The translations under genes were made by a program, and so were the position numbers. Below, in pieces: positions 29,385 to 39,071 of a DNA stretch of 64,000 bases. Numbering within the stretch: the first letter of the stretch is position 1; each line of letters begins with the position of its first letter. The DNA comes from CAWKEY01 sp963696315 (GTDB lineage Bacteria; Pseudomonadota; Gammaproteobacteria; Methylococcales; Methylomonadaceae). The notes under the pieces were generated by a model, which ran no database searches, was not told the origin of the DNA, and worked only from the letters and a program-made list of their open reading frames with translations. Location: contig CAVOJU010000020.1 in assembly GCA_963696315.1 (NCBI GenBank), positions 1 through 64,000 on the forward strand, read 5' to 3'.

Positions 29385-29921
29385 TTAAAACTCGATACCC
29401 TGTTCGGCCTTGATGCCTTTTTCAAAAGCGTGTTTGATTTTGCTCATTTCGGTCACGGTATCGGCAACAGCAATGACTTCCGGCGGCGCATTACGACCGG
29501 TCAGAATTAAATGCAGCCAGGACGGTTTTTCGTTGACAATAAAATCAGCGATTTCCTGGCCTGAAATCCAGTTATAGCCACAACAATAATTGATTTCATC
29601 CAGCAGCACTACATCGTACTGGCCAGACAGCATCTTCTGTTTACTAAGCTCCCAAATCTCCCGGCTGGTTTTAATATCCTGCTGCGGATTTTTGGTGTCC
29701 CAGGTAAAGCCATCTCCCAAGGCATGCCATTCGATATTATCAAAGCGCTCGGCCGCTTTTTGCTCGCCGGTCTGCCACTGGCCTTTAATATACTGAATAA
29801 CACACACCTGCATGCCCCAACCCGCAGCACGAAAGACCATCCCCAAAGCACTGGACGACTTGCCCTTGCCTTCACCGGTATTAACGACCACCAGCCCCCG
29901 TCGTCTTTCTCTGGATTTCAT
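29385..29921 (-). CDS. cobO: Cob(I)yrinic acid a,c-diamide adenosyltransferase
   Basis: 178 residues from ATG 29921, with AGGAGG just upstream; GTG 29924 is too close to that site. P-loop TGEGKGKSSSALG (15-27), then VIQYIKGQW and VLLDEINYCCGY, all signatures of the CobA/CobO/BtuR family. It adenosylates cobalt corrinoids in making coenzyme B12. No other cobalamin gene is near. I looked for a cobalamin riboswitch upstream (29930-30150) and found no convincing B12 box. Confidence 0.93.
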   Translation of the reverse strand: MKSRERRRGLVVVNTGEGKGKSSSALGMVFRAAGWGMQVCVIQYIKGQWQTGEQKAAERFDNIEWHALGDGFTWDTKNPQQDIKTSREIWELSKQKMLSGQYDVVLLDEINYCCGYNWISGQEIADFIVNEKPSWLHLILTGRNAPPEVIAVADTVTEMSKIKHAFEKGIKAEQGIEF

Positions 29922-29924
29922 CAC

Positions 29925-30433
29925 CCCTCCTAATCAGGGTCGGACTTGATTAAAATTATTATTGGCCTGCATTTTTGAAAAAATGTACACAGTAGCATAT
30001 TGATTGATAGAGATTATTTCGAGTGGAGCGCAGTTCTTACTGTCAATAGACGCGGCTATTATAATCTGAAACAAGCGCCCGCCCATTAGTTAAACATTTC
30101 CTTCGAGCAAGTAACCCTCCGGGCAGTCAATGTTAGCTGACTATAAAACGAGACATAGTTGGATGGCTGAAATTGGTATGGCCCTATGTTTGCCATCGGG
30201 GCAAGGTAAAGAATGATTTGCGCAACAAGGTGGTGTGATCTGCATCGTGACAACAGGGGTAGCACCTGTTCGGATCAAAGACAGGCTTGGCATTAATCTG
30301 ATTTGGAACGCTACTGTCGGGAGTCAATTTTCAAAGTAGCAGAGCCTGTTAATTTTGAAAATGGCACAAGCTTTGTCGTTATTGCGTTACCACGAAATAT
30401 CAATTGCCCACCGAACGGGCGCCATTACAAATG
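29925..30433. other. Gene-free spacer upstream of cobO
   Basis: About 510 bases with no open frame that looks coding on either strand. It is mixed in composition with no tRNA-like T-loop motif and no repeat I can match elsewhere in the window. It presumably contains the cobO promoter. Confidence 0.5.
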
Positions 30434-30471
30434 AAAAAGGAGCTGGCCACGCCCAATGCGCAGCCAGCTCC
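30434..30471 (-). terminator. Intrinsic terminator after LamG-domain gene
   Basis: Read on the minus strand: GGAGCTGGC, a 15-base loop, GCCAGCTCC, then TTTTT. The 9-bp stem is perfect. It lies 36 bases beyond the stop of the gene at 30507-32282. Confidence 0.9.
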
Positions 30472-30506
30472 GAGAGTAAGACCTTTATTAGGCCAGTGGT
30501 TGGTGA

Positions 30507-32282
30507 CTACTTTCCAGTGCCATAGATTGACATGCTCGCGTTGGTTTTATAGCCACTTGTCGAACTTCTCCAGGTACTGGGTAAGCTGGTTAACGAACTT
30601 GAATAACTTCTTTCCAGGATACCAGTTCCCGATCCCACTTGGTCCCGGAAGCCGATTTGCCCGTTCGTTCCGAGTATCGCAATCCAATAGGTTTGGCCAG
30701 CGGTAACCGCGGCTGCAGGTATTGTGACTGACTTCCATGCGCCAAGCTCGGACTGACTCAGAGTAGCTGTAGCTTGAGCGATACGAGCCCCGGGATGACC
30801 GTTATTATTCTTATAGATGCCGGCAACCAGTTTCGTAGCGGTTGTGCTGAGGTTGCCATCCAGATATACCTTGATTTCGGTCACTGAGCCGGATTTCGCA
30901 GCTACCGCCTGGAAGGCTTGGGCTACACCTTTTGGCTGGAGATCTTTCCAAGGTTCCTCGTTGCTGTTGCCAAGGAGCAGTGGCAGCGGAGTAGTGGTTG
31001 CACTGGTAGCACTCACTGCAGTCTTCAGGTTGTTGTTGACTTCTGCAACGGTCAGGGCGCGATTGTAAATCCGCACCTCATCGATATAGCCCTTGAAATA
31101 CTCGCCCCAGACACTGTTGCCGCCGATGCGCAACGTGCCTGTGGATTGTTGAATCAGGCCACTCTGCGCGCTCTGGGCAACCTCGACACCGTTGACATAA
31201 AGCCGTTGATATTGACCGTCATAGGTTGATACCAGGTGAGTCCATTGGTTCACCGGTAGCGTGCTGGGGCCGGTGACCGGACGATCACTTCCTATACTTA
31301 CATATGAACCCGGCAGGTTGCGGTCATCGTTGGCATATAGGGCATAAGACAAACCCGCTGATGATTCCTTCATCATGACAGTGTTCCAGCTGGCCTGGGA
31401 TTGCGGATAGACCCACGCTTCGAGGGTCATACCGGCGGAAAGCGCCAGTGAAGCACTGTCATTGACCGTAACCCAGTCATTGATACCATCGAATTGCAGC
31501 GCTTTGCCGAATTTACCTGTGGTGATTCTGACGGCTTCATTGATAGCACCGTTGTTACCATTACCCGAGGCATCCGTGACAGTTGTGCCAGTGGTTTCCT
31601 CAAAGCCATAAGCCGCTACCAGTCCGTTACTGGCTGTAGGTGTAGGTGTAGGTGTAGGTGTAGGTGTAGGTGTAGGTGTAGGTGTAGGTGGTGCCGTCAC
31701 GGAAATTGATTTGGTTGTGGTGGCACTTCCGTTAACCGTCAGAGTCACGTTATATGTCCCCGCGGTAGCATAGCTGACTGTGACTGTTTGAGCAGTTGAA
31801 GTTGAGCCCGTGGCGTTAGAGCCGGGTAAATTCCATGTCCTGCTCGTCACTGTGCCTGTTGTGGTATCTGTGAACGTTATCGAAGTACCCTGGACGACGC
31901 TGATTGGGCTCGCCGGCGTGAAAGTCGCAGTTAATGCCGTTGTTGTGACCGGTATTGTCGTATTGATCTCATTGGAATAGGCACTCTCGGTGGTCTTGGC
32001 CGAATCGTAGGCCTTAACCGCGAAATAGTATTTAGTACCCTCTTGCAGGCCAGAGACCGCCTGAGCGGTCGTGTTGCCGACATCAATGGTTGAGGTATAA
32101 CTGCCGCTGCTGGTACCGTAAGATACTTTATACCCGCCCACACCCACCGACGTGCTGGGATCCCAGGCAAGGTTCGTGCTGGCTGCGAATAGAGTGCCGC
32201 TATTTATGAACAGGGCGAGTCCAACCAGCAAAAAGCGCAGGCCTACCCTGCGCACAAAATTGTTCAAATAGTCAATGTTCAT
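30507..32282 (-). CDS. Secreted FN3/PKD/LamG multidomain protein
   Basis: 591 residues. Signal peptide (residues 15-33). Domains in order: fibronectin type III (~35-112, TKYYFAVKAYD); a PKD-like domain (~118-195, TAGTYNVTLTVNG); a Pro-Thr linker; a LamG/concanavalin-like lectin domain (~218-415, LVAAYGFEETTGTTVTDASG, WTHLVSTYDG, YIDEVRIYNRAL); and a C-terminal beta-rich domain (~430-591, VTEIKVYLDG, WIAILGTNG). It is likely a surface or secreted carbohydrate-binding or adhesion protein. No anchor or sorting tail is visible at the C-terminus. It stands alone with its own terminator. Confidence 0.85.
   Translation of the reverse strand: MNIDYLNNFVRRVGLRFLLVGLALFINSGTLFAASTNLAWDPSTSVGVGGYKVSYGTSSGSYTSTIDVGNTTAQAVSGLQEGTKYYFAVKAYDSAKTTESAYSNEINTTIPVTTTALTATFTPASPISVVQGTSITFTDTTTGTVTSRTWNLPGSNATGSTSTAQTVTVSYATAGTYNVTLTVNGSATTTKSISVTAPPTPTPTPTPTPTPTPTPTASNGLVAAYGFEETTGTTVTDASGNGNNGAINEAVRITTGKFGKALQFDGINDWVTVNDSASLALSAGMTLEAWVYPQSQASWNTVMMKESSAGLSYALYANDDRNLPGSYVSIGSDRPVTGPSTLPVNQWTHLVSTYDGQYQRLYVNGVEVAQSAQSGLIQQSTGTLRIGGNSVWGEYFKGYIDEVRIYNRALTVAEVNNNLKTAVSATSATTTPLPLLLGNSNEEPWKDLQPKGVAQAFQAVAAKSGSVTEIKVYLDGNLSTTATKLVAGIYKNNNGHPGARIAQATATLSQSELGAWKSVTIPAAAVTAGQTYWIAILGTNGQIGFRDQVGSGTGILERSYSSSLTSLPSTWRSSTSGYKTNASMSIYGTGK
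31635..31690. repeat. Hexanucleotide microsatellite (TGTAGG)9 encoding Pro-Thr
   Basis: Nine uninterrupted copies of TGTAGG plus a partial one. On the coding (minus) strand they encode alternating Pro-Thr, the linker between the PKD and LamG domains. The unit is two codons, so copy-number change would lengthen or shorten the linker without breaking the frame. Confidence 0.9.
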
Positions 32283-33137
32283 GATAGTTTCCTTAGCTTC
32301 TAAATTAAGTAATCGAAGTTAAGGGTAGTGAGCGACTATTTGGAATAATGTGAAAAAGGTCAGAAAACAGAAGCTGGCCTAATCATGATTCGCTTTTTGT
32401 GAAGGGGTTGACAAGAAAGGTATTTACAAGACAAATGTAAAAAAGGCCGACATCCGCAGCCTGAAGGGTCAGGTTCAAACATAAAAACATGTTTTGAATC
32501 AGTTTGTTATGGAATACACAACGAGTTGGAGATGCTTTCCATCAAGGCTCAGCTAGCTGCTGATTCATTTGATAGCCGATCGTGCTTGTTGCAGCGGCAG
32601 AACTGAAAGACGGCAACTGCTGCCATTGCCCGGGCATCTTCGCCGTTTCCGATGAAGTTTTCTTCAGCGAATGTATGTGGACCAAGGAGATCCTAGACAA
32701 TTTGCACCGGCACTGGGCACCGCTAGCTACTGTTTTGGAGAATTTAGCAGCTGAGATATAAGTCGCTTACGGCCGGCTGCGGAAAAGACCATCCGGCATA
32801 ACACGCCCAGTTGATGCAAGGCGACAGTGACGGGCGAGAAGAGAGACTATGCGCATTGCAGATGCTCAAGGGCAACTTGAGTTCGTTTACGTCTGCAATT
32901 CGGAAATAAACCAAAACGCAAGGGCTTCCTGCAGCACTTCAAGCGCTAAAAAAGCCCGGACGTTCTGGCAGCTTGGCTTAACTTAAAAAAGTTGAGGCGG
33001 TAGTGTTAACAAAAAATTCGCAAACAGCCGGCTCATTTGGTTTCACTTAGCATCGTTGAGTATCAGTTATGAACTTATGATAGGCCTCGAAACGAATGCG
33101 GTATCCGTGCGAGTAGCGAGCTTACCATCAATGACTT
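32283..33137. other. 855-base gene-poor stretch
   Basis: No convincing gene. Two short open frames on the plus strand have some protein-like character: 32582-32761 (59 codons, GTG start, with the Cys-rich segment GNCCHCPGIF) and 32849-32986 (45 codons). Neither has a ribosome site or a family I know; they may be remnants. A short palindrome AAAACATGTTTT lies near 32486. The region divides a likely accessory gene (LamG) from tpx. Confidence 0.45.
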
Positions 33138-33638
33138 TCAGTTTAACAGCGTAGCTAATGCGCTTTCGTAGTCCGGCTCGTTCGCGAGTTCATGGACCAG
33201 TTGTGTGTAGATCACTTTGTCTGCTTCATCAATGATGACGATGGCGCGGGCTGTCAAACCAGCCAGAAAGCTGTCAACAATATTGACGCCGTAGTCATTG
33301 GCAAAACTTGAACGAAATGTGGATAAGGGGATGACATGCTTTAGGCCTTCGGTTTCACAAAAACGGCCTTGTGCAAAAGGCAGATCGGCAGAAACCACCA
33401 ACACCACTGTATTATTTAGGCGGGATGCTTTCTCGTTGAATTTGCGCGTAGATGCGGCGCATACCGGGGTATCCAGGCTGGGGACGATGTTGAGGATTTT
33501 TCTTTTGCCAGCGTAGTTTGCCAAGGTCACATCCGCTAATTTTCCGTTCACCAATGTGAATTCAGGTGCTTTGCTGCCGACAGCCGGCAACTCGCCCGAC
33601 GTATGCACTGGATTACCTTGAAATGTAACTGTAGCCAT
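33138..33638 (-). CDS. tpx: Thiol peroxidase
   Basis: 166 residues, the usual length. Peroxidatic Cys60 in SLDTPVCAASTRKFNE and resolving Cys94 in GRFCETEGL, both in the atypical 2-Cys Tpx arrangement. It reduces hydroperoxides in the periplasm or cytoplasm with thioredoxin. Monocistronic. Confidence 0.95.
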   Translation of the reverse strand: MATVTFQGNPVHTSGELPAVGSKAPEFTLVNGKLADVTLANYAGKRKILNIVPSLDTPVCAASTRKFNEKASRLNNTVVLVVSADLPFAQGRFCETEGLKHVIPLSTFRSSFANDYGVNIVDSFLAGLTARAIVIIDEADKVIYTQLVHELANEPDYESALATLLN

Positions 33639-33706
33639 GGTTAATTTCCGCTATTGTTGGAGTGATATTGAATGCAAGCCGTCAGGGTACTGCAAAATCC
33701 AGCCGC

Positions 33707-35098
33707 CTACTTTTTGCTTTTGCTGTGTTGCATCAGGCGCTTGCGTTTTTGCAGCTGCCGGTCTGACAGTTTGTTTTTTTGGTCTTTAAACGGGTTTTCC
33801 GGCGACTTGAATTCCAGGCGGATCGGCGTTCCCGCCAGGCCCAGCTTGTCGCGGAAATAATTGCTTAAATAGCGTTTGTAGGACTGCGGCAAGACATCGG
33901 TTTGTACGCCATGAATGACCACAATCGGTGGATTGCGGCCGCCCTGATGGGCGTATTTTAGTTTAATTCGGCGCCCGTTGACCAAAGGCGGCTGATGCGC
34001 ATCAGTCGCTTCTTTTAAAATCCGGGTCAGTGCCGGCGTCGACATATCCAGCATGGCGGCATCGTACAATTCATGGACGACGTCAAACAATTTGCCAACG
34101 CCGCTGCCGTGCAGCGCGGAAATGGGATGCTTTTCGGCAAAATCAACAAATGAAAGCTTTAAATCCATTTGCCGTTTAACTGTTTGCTTCTGTTCCAGAG
34201 TCAAGCCATCCCATTTATTAAGACCAATAATCAAAGCCCTGCCCGCTTCCAGCACCAGCCCCAGCAAGTGCGCATCCTGATCGGTAACACCTTCGCTGGC
34301 GTCAATTAAATAAATGACCACATTGGATTTTTCAATCGCCTGCAAGGTCTTGATGACGCTGAATTTTTCAATTACCTCCGACACTTTGGCGCGCCTGCGC
34401 ATGCCGGCGGTATCGACCAGCGTATAGAGTTTGCCGTTACGCTCAAAAGGAATGTAGATGCTGTCACGGGTGGTGCCGGGCTCATCAAAGACGACGACGC
34501 GTTCTTCACCAAGCAAGCGGTTGACTAATGTTGATTTGCCGACATTGGGCCGGCCGACGACGGCAATACCGATGCCTTTGGGGATTTCTTCAAGGTCTTC
34601 GTCGTCAGGCGGCAACAACTCATCAATTCGCTCCAGTAATTCATGCACACCACGGCCATGCGAGGCAGCGATTTGTACCGGCTCGCCCAAGGCCAAAGCA
34701 TGAAACTCAGCAGCAGCAACATCGGCATTGATGCCGTCAACCTTGTTGGTCACGAGAACGACCGGTTTGTCGAGCTTTCTGAGGCTATTGGCAATGATAT
34801 GATCAGAAGCACTCAGGCCTTCGCGGGCATCGACCATGAAAAAAACCACGTCGGCTTCTTCCAGGGCAATCTGTACCTGCTTGCGGGCAGCGCTTTCTAT
34901 GCCTTCGGCATCATCCGCGATACCGCCGGTATCGACTACCAGAAAATCACGTTTGCCGCGTTTAACCCGGCCATATTGGCGATCCCGGGTTAAGCCCGGA
35001 AAATCGGCAACCAGGGCTTCCCGGCTGCGCGTTAAATAATTAAACAACGTTGATTTGCCAACATTGGGGCGCCCTACCAGGGCTATTACAGGTAACAT
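33707..35098 (-). CDS. der: Ribosome biogenesis GTPase Der (EngA)
   Basis: 463 residues with two GTPase domains in tandem. G1 motifs GRPNVGKST occur at ~8-16 and ~185; NKVD and NKWD are the two G4 motifs. A C-terminal KH-like domain ends in a basic tail (KKRKRLMQHSKSKK). It acts in 50S subunit assembly. Last gene of the conserved ndk-to-der run, seven bases after bamB. Confidence 0.97.
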   Translation of the reverse strand: MLPVIALVGRPNVGKSTLFNYLTRSREALVADFPGLTRDRQYGRVKRGKRDFLVVDTGGIADDAEGIESAARKQVQIALEEADVVFFMVDAREGLSASDHIIANSLRKLDKPVVLVTNKVDGINADVAAAEFHALALGEPVQIAASHGRGVHELLERIDELLPPDDEDLEEIPKGIGIAVVGRPNVGKSTLVNRLLGEERVVVFDEPGTTRDSIYIPFERNGKLYTLVDTAGMRRRAKVSEVIEKFSVIKTLQAIEKSNVVIYLIDASEGVTDQDAHLLGLVLEAGRALIIGLNKWDGLTLEQKQTVKRQMDLKLSFVDFAEKHPISALHGSGVGKLFDVVHELYDAAMLDMSTPALTRILKEATDAHQPPLVNGRRIKLKYAHQGGRNPPIVVIHGVQTDVLPQSYKRYLSNYFRDKLGLAGTPIRLEFKSPENPFKDQKNKLSDRQLQKRKRLMQHSKSKK

Positions 35099-35105
35099 AT
35101 TGCCC

Positions 35106-36293
35106 TCATCGAGCTTTTAAAGCGGCAAGCTTGCCGTTATTTGCATAAATATAAACAATGCCATCGGCAACAACCGGCCTGGCATCGATGGGACTATCCG
35201 TGATCTGTTCACGCCCCATCTGTCTGCCGTCGGTATTCGATAACCAGTGCACATAACCTTCAAAATCACCCACTACCACATAATTTTCATAAGCTAGCGG
35301 CGCGGTCAGTTTTCTGTGATGCAAATCCTGCTGCTTCCACAAGGACGCGCCGTTACGCTGATCCAGCTGCCAGACGTGGCTTTTTGAATCCGTCACATAT
35401 AGGTAGCGTGAGTCATGACTTAAGCCTGCGAAAGAAGAAACGTCCTCTTTGCGCCATAACACATCACCATCCAGCTCCGAAACCGCACTGACCCCGCCTT
35501 GATAGCTGGCAGTATAAACAATGCCCTGGCTTTCAATCGGATCCACGTCCAGATCGACCAGTCTTTCAACTTCAGAGCGTCCAGAAGGAACTGCGATACT
35601 GGATTCCCAAACATTTTTACCGTCCTGCAAACGCAAAGCTATTAACTTGCCATTATCGTAGCCGCTGATGACATTGTCCTCGACAATCAGCGGTGATGAG
35701 GTGCCGCGTATGCTTAATGCCGGTACCGTAAGCTCATAACTCCAGCGTTTGCCGCCAGTTCTTTCATCAAGCGCGACCAGGACACCATCGGTGGTGCGCA
35801 CCATGACCATGCCCTTGGCAACCACCGGAACCGAGAGCACTTCGCTGGAAACCTTGGTTTTCCAAAGCTGCTCGCCGTTTTCAATATTTAAGGCGAGCAC
35901 TTCGGCATCACTGGTGCCCAAAATCACCGTTCCTGCGCCAAGACCAGGTCCTCCGGAAAACGGCACTTCGGCTTCGACCTCCCAAAGCAGGTCACCGGTT
36001 CTGGCATCCCGGGCCTGCACCAAGCCTTCTCGATCTGCCGCCAGGACTTTGCCATCGGCAACGGCGGGAACGAGTCTAAGCGTCTGCTCATCGGCACCGA
36101 CGCCGATCGTTTCCTTCCAGAGCACTTCGATCTCGCTCTCGGGCGAATAGTCCACCAATTCGGCAGGCGGTTCGGTATTGTCCTGACCGCCCAGAAAATA
36201 ATCGGTAATGCCCGTAAAGGATTCGGATGCTGTTTCCCATGCCGCACAACCAGCCAAGCCCAAACAGCATAACAACAGCGTAATCAGGCGCAT
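35106..36293 (-). CDS. bamB: Outer membrane assembly factor BamB
   Basis: 395 residues. A lipoprotein signal with lipobox LAGC (Cys16), then an eight-bladed PQQ-like beta-propeller; repeated blades such as DARTGDLLWEVEAE, NIENGEQLWKTKV and LDQRNGASLWKQQ are easy to see. It supports BamA in folding outer membrane proteins. Its start codon overlaps the stop of the gene upstream by one base. Confidence 0.95.
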   Translation of the reverse strand: MRLITLLLCCLGLAGCAAWETASESFTGITDYFLGGQDNTEPPAELVDYSPESEIEVLWKETIGVGADEQTLRLVPAVADGKVLAADREGLVQARDARTGDLLWEVEAEVPFSGGPGLGAGTVILGTSDAEVLALNIENGEQLWKTKVSSEVLSVPVVAKGMVMVRTTDGVLVALDERTGGKRWSYELTVPALSIRGTSSPLIVEDNVISGYDNGKLIALRLQDGKNVWESSIAVPSGRSEVERLVDLDVDPIESQGIVYTASYQGGVSAVSELDGDVLWRKEDVSSFAGLSHDSRYLYVTDSKSHVWQLDQRNGASLWKQQDLHHRKLTAPLAYENYVVVGDFEGYVHWLSNTDGRQMGREQITDSPIDARPVVADGIVYIYANNGKLAALKAR

Positions 36294-36970
36294 TATTTTT
36301 TAATTTCTACGATTTCAGGCGCAGTCAGATCATCAATCTTGGCTTGCAAAAAGGGCGACTGATGGCCATCTCTTAGCGCCTTTTGATAGGATGTGCGGGC
36401 CTCATCCAATCGGTCTAAAGCCACGTAAAGATCGCCGACCAGTTCATCATAATTGCCCGAAAAACTTGCTGCCGAGGCCGGATCAACTTCAGCAATCAAT
36501 TTCAGTCCCTGCTCATATTCGCCTGCTGCCAGCATTAGGCGCACCAGCCTTAACTTGGCCACGTTGCTAAGCTCTTTATTCGAATCGCGGGCAATCTTTT
36601 CAAGAATCTGCTTTGCTGCCGCCGTGTCGCCTTGTTGGACTTTTATGTTTGCCTGTGACAGACCACTGTAGGCAGCATAAGGGGTCGCACGAAACTGTTC
36701 CTGAAGGCGTTCGGCCAACTTTTCTGCCGGCTCCTTGTTGTCTTCAGTCACCGCCTTCATTAACTGATCATAAAGCGCTGATGCTTGCAAGGCCTGGTCT
36801 TTCTTGTGCCCTTGCCAGTAATTCCAGCCCAGAATCAGTGCAATACCCACAACCAGACCGGCTATGGTGGATTGACCATTCTCCTTCCACCATCTTTTTA
36901 AGGCCTCAACCTGTTCTTCTTCTGTATCGTATATTTCCACTTGCTTTCTCTTGTTTGTAATATTAAACAC
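36293..36970 (-). CDS. yfgM: YfgM-like TPR ancillary membrane protein
   Basis: 225 residues. The cytoplasmic start VEIYDTEEEQVEALKRWW precedes one membrane segment (~33-52) and periplasmic TPR-like repeats. In E. coli, YfgM associates with the SecYEG translocon and PpiD. The family usually begins at the ME/VEIYDTE segment, so a GTG at 36937 is a likely alternative start to ATG 36970. Placed between hisS and bamB, as in other gammaproteobacteria. Confidence 0.9.
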   Translation of the reverse strand: MFNITNKRKQVEIYDTEEEQVEALKRWWKENGQSTIAGLVVGIALILGWNYWQGHKKDQALQASALYDQLMKAVTEDNKEPAEKLAERLQEQFRATPYAAYSGLSQANIKVQQGDTAAAKQILEKIARDSNKELSNVAKLRLVRLMLAAGEYEQGLKLIAEVDPASAASFSGNYDELVGDLYVALDRLDEARTSYQKALRDGHQSPFLQAKIDDLTAPEIVEIKK

Positions 36971-37030
36971 TTACTAAGTTTGATTTGAACCGGCACGCTC
37001 GGCGGCGAAGAGCGGTTTGAGTTGTTGTTA

Positions 37031-38305
37031 TCAATCCAACTGCGACTTCAAAAAGTCTAGCGTGTCCTTCTCCGACAAGTACAGCTGCTCTTGCTCCTGG
37101 CGCAAGGATTTAACGCCGGCAACACCGCGGCTGACCTCATCATCGCCTAGAATAAGTGCATACTCTGCGCCACTCTTGTCGGCTTTTTTAAACTGGCTCT
37201 TAAAACTGCCGCCGCCACAATTGACCTGCAATTTCAATCCGGGCATTGCGTTTCTGATGGACTCGGCAAAACGCATGCCCGCCTGTTCAGCTTTTTCACC
37301 TACCCGTATCATGTAGACATCAATTGCCCTTTCAAGCTGAACCTGCGCCGAGGTTTCCATCAACGCCAATAGCCGTTCGATGCCCATCGCGAAACCGGTC
37401 GCATGGTTAGCCTTGCCACCCAGTTGCTCAATCAGGCCATCGTAACGCCCCCCGGCACAGACCGTGCCCTGAGCTCCGAGTTCATCGGTCACCCATTCGA
37501 AAACGGTCTTGCTGTAATAATCAAGCCCGCGCACCAATCGGGTATTCAGTTCGTAGGGGATCCCCAGATCATCGAGTGTTGCTGTCAAGGTATTGAAATG
37601 TAAAAGACTGTCATCGCCCAGATAATCCATCAATTCAGGCGCATTGGCAACCACGTCTTGCATGGCCGGATTCTTGGTATCCAAGATGCGCAAGGGGTTG
37701 GTTTCCAGCCGGCGCATGCTGTCCTCGTCCAATTGTTCAAGATGGCCGCGCAAATAAGTCACCAGTTTTTCGCGGTAGTGGATGCGCTCGTCAATCGTGC
37801 CCAATGAATTAACCTGCAGGCGCACTTTGTCGCTCACGCCCAGGCGTTTCCATAAGCGGTCGATCAACAGGATCAATTCGGCATCAATGTCCGGCCCGGC
37901 CATGCCATAGGTTTCAACACCCAATTGATAAAACTGGCGATAACGCCCTTTTTGCGGACGCTCATGACGATACATGGGTCCGTAATACCACAGCCGATGT
38001 ACCTGGTTATGCAGTAAACCATGCTCCAGACAAGCTCTCAAACAACCCGCCGTCCCTTCCGGACGCAGGGTTAAGGAATCACCATTCCTGTCATCGAAGG
38101 TGTACATTTCTTTTTCAACAATATCGGTAACTTCACCAATAGAGCGCTTGAAAAGTTCGGTTTTTTCCAGGATGGGAAACCGTATTTCGCTATAGCCATA
38201 GGCGCCAAGCACCTCTTCGATAATGCGTTCGGCGTGACGCCACAACGGCGTCTGATCGGGCAGCACATCGTGCATGCCGCGAATTGCTTGTAATATCTTT
38301 GCCAT
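37031..38305 (-). CDS. hisS: Histidine--tRNA ligase
   Basis: 424 residues from ATG 38305 (MAKILQAIRGMHDVLP, the family start); the frame is open 48 bases further upstream, into pilF. Class II motifs: motif 2 in YGPMYRHERPQKGRYRQFYQ, His-specific boxes LVRGLDYYSKTVFEW and CAGGRYDGL, and motif 3 GFAMGIERLLAL. The C-terminal anticodon-binding domain is complete. Confidence 0.97.
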   Translation of the reverse strand: MAKILQAIRGMHDVLPDQTPLWRHAERIIEEVLGAYGYSEIRFPILEKTELFKRSIGEVTDIVEKEMYTFDDRNGDSLTLRPEGTAGCLRACLEHGLLHNQVHRLWYYGPMYRHERPQKGRYRQFYQLGVETYGMAGPDIDAELILLIDRLWKRLGVSDKVRLQVNSLGTIDERIHYREKLVTYLRGHLEQLDEDSMRRLETNPLRILDTKNPAMQDVVANAPELMDYLGDDSLLHFNTLTATLDDLGIPYELNTRLVRGLDYYSKTVFEWVTDELGAQGTVCAGGRYDGLIEQLGGKANHATGFAMGIERLLALMETSAQVQLERAIDVYMIRVGEKAEQAGMRFAESIRNAMPGLKLQVNCGGGSFKSQFKKADKSGAEYALILGDDEVSRGVAGVKSLRQEQEQLYLSEKDTLDFLKSQLD

Positions 38306-38321
38306 GTTAATAGCTGCTGAC

Positions 38322-39071
38322 TTAACGCGCAGATTTGATTTTTTTTGCTTCATCCGAAAGCGGGAATTTTTCCAGCAAGCGGATTCGGTATTTTTCGGCC
38401 ATTTTCTCGTTACCCAAGGCGCGCTCTGTCTGCATGGCCAACCATAACGACTCTGAGTTATGTTCGGCGACGCCTAGGTACCTTTCCAGGTAACCTTTTG
38501 CTGCCCAAAAATCGCTTTTTTGGTAACTGATTTTTTGCATTTCCTGCAATGCCGGCGCATAGACTGGATTCAATTGCAGTGCCTTTCTGAAATAGTCTTC
38601 GGCAGCCTGACGGTTTTTCATTTCGAGCTGGCAGCGTCCGGCATTCGTCAAAGCCATCCACGGCTTGTCATTCAAAGGTGCAGAAATGGCTTGCGTCAAC
38701 AAAGCCATACCGCGCTCCTGCTTGCCGCGCTCACACAGGAAACGGCCAAAATTATTGAGCGCACCCAAATCGTCCGGAGCCAGATTGAGCGCTTTCTCGT
38801 ACTGGTCTTCCGCGGCCTCGTACTGGTTTATTTTTTCATACAAAAAAGCCAGCGCATTATGCGCCTGGGCATTGCTCGAATCTTTCTCAAGAGACCGCTC
38901 AAGATTCCCTTTTGCCAATTCGATTTTATTCATGTTCAGATAGCGCACGCCCAACTGATAATAATTATTGGAGGCCTCACGATTGCTAGATGATGTCGCA
39001 CAGGCTATCAATACGCCTGAAAGCAGAAGCACACTGAGTTGTTTAATTTTTTTGCTGAATTCATGCCGCAC
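38322..39071 (-). CDS. pilF: Type IV pilus biogenesis TPR lipoprotein PilF/PilW
   Basis: 249 residues. Lipobox LIAC (Cys24) and about six TPR repeats (e.g. AHNALAFLYEKINQYEAAEDQY). PilF escorts the PilQ secretin to the outer membrane and aids its assembly. It lies between rlmN and hisS, as in Pseudomonas, but rodZ and ispG, which normally follow, are missing here. Overlaps the end of rlmN by 11 bases. Confidence 0.93.
   Translation of the reverse strand: MRHEFSKKIKQLSVLLLSGVLIACATSSSNREASNNYYQLGVRYLNMNKIELAKGNLERSLEKDSSNAQAHNALAFLYEKINQYEAAEDQYEKALNLAPDDLGALNNFGRFLCERGKQERGMALLTQAISAPLNDKPWMALTNAGRCQLEMKNRQAAEDYFRKALQLNPVYAPALQEMQKISYQKSDFWAAKGYLERYLGVAEHNSESLWLAMQTERALGNEKMAEKYRIRLLEKFPLSDEAKKIKSAR

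Noticed and set aside
29930..30150. Possible cobalamin riboswitch upstream of cobO
   Set aside because: No B12-box-like sequence or matching multi-stem fold could be recognised by eye. A covariance-model search would decide it.
30362..30377. TGGCAC element considered as a sigma-54 promoter
   Set aside because: The -12 position reads GT instead of GC, and no gene follows on that strand.
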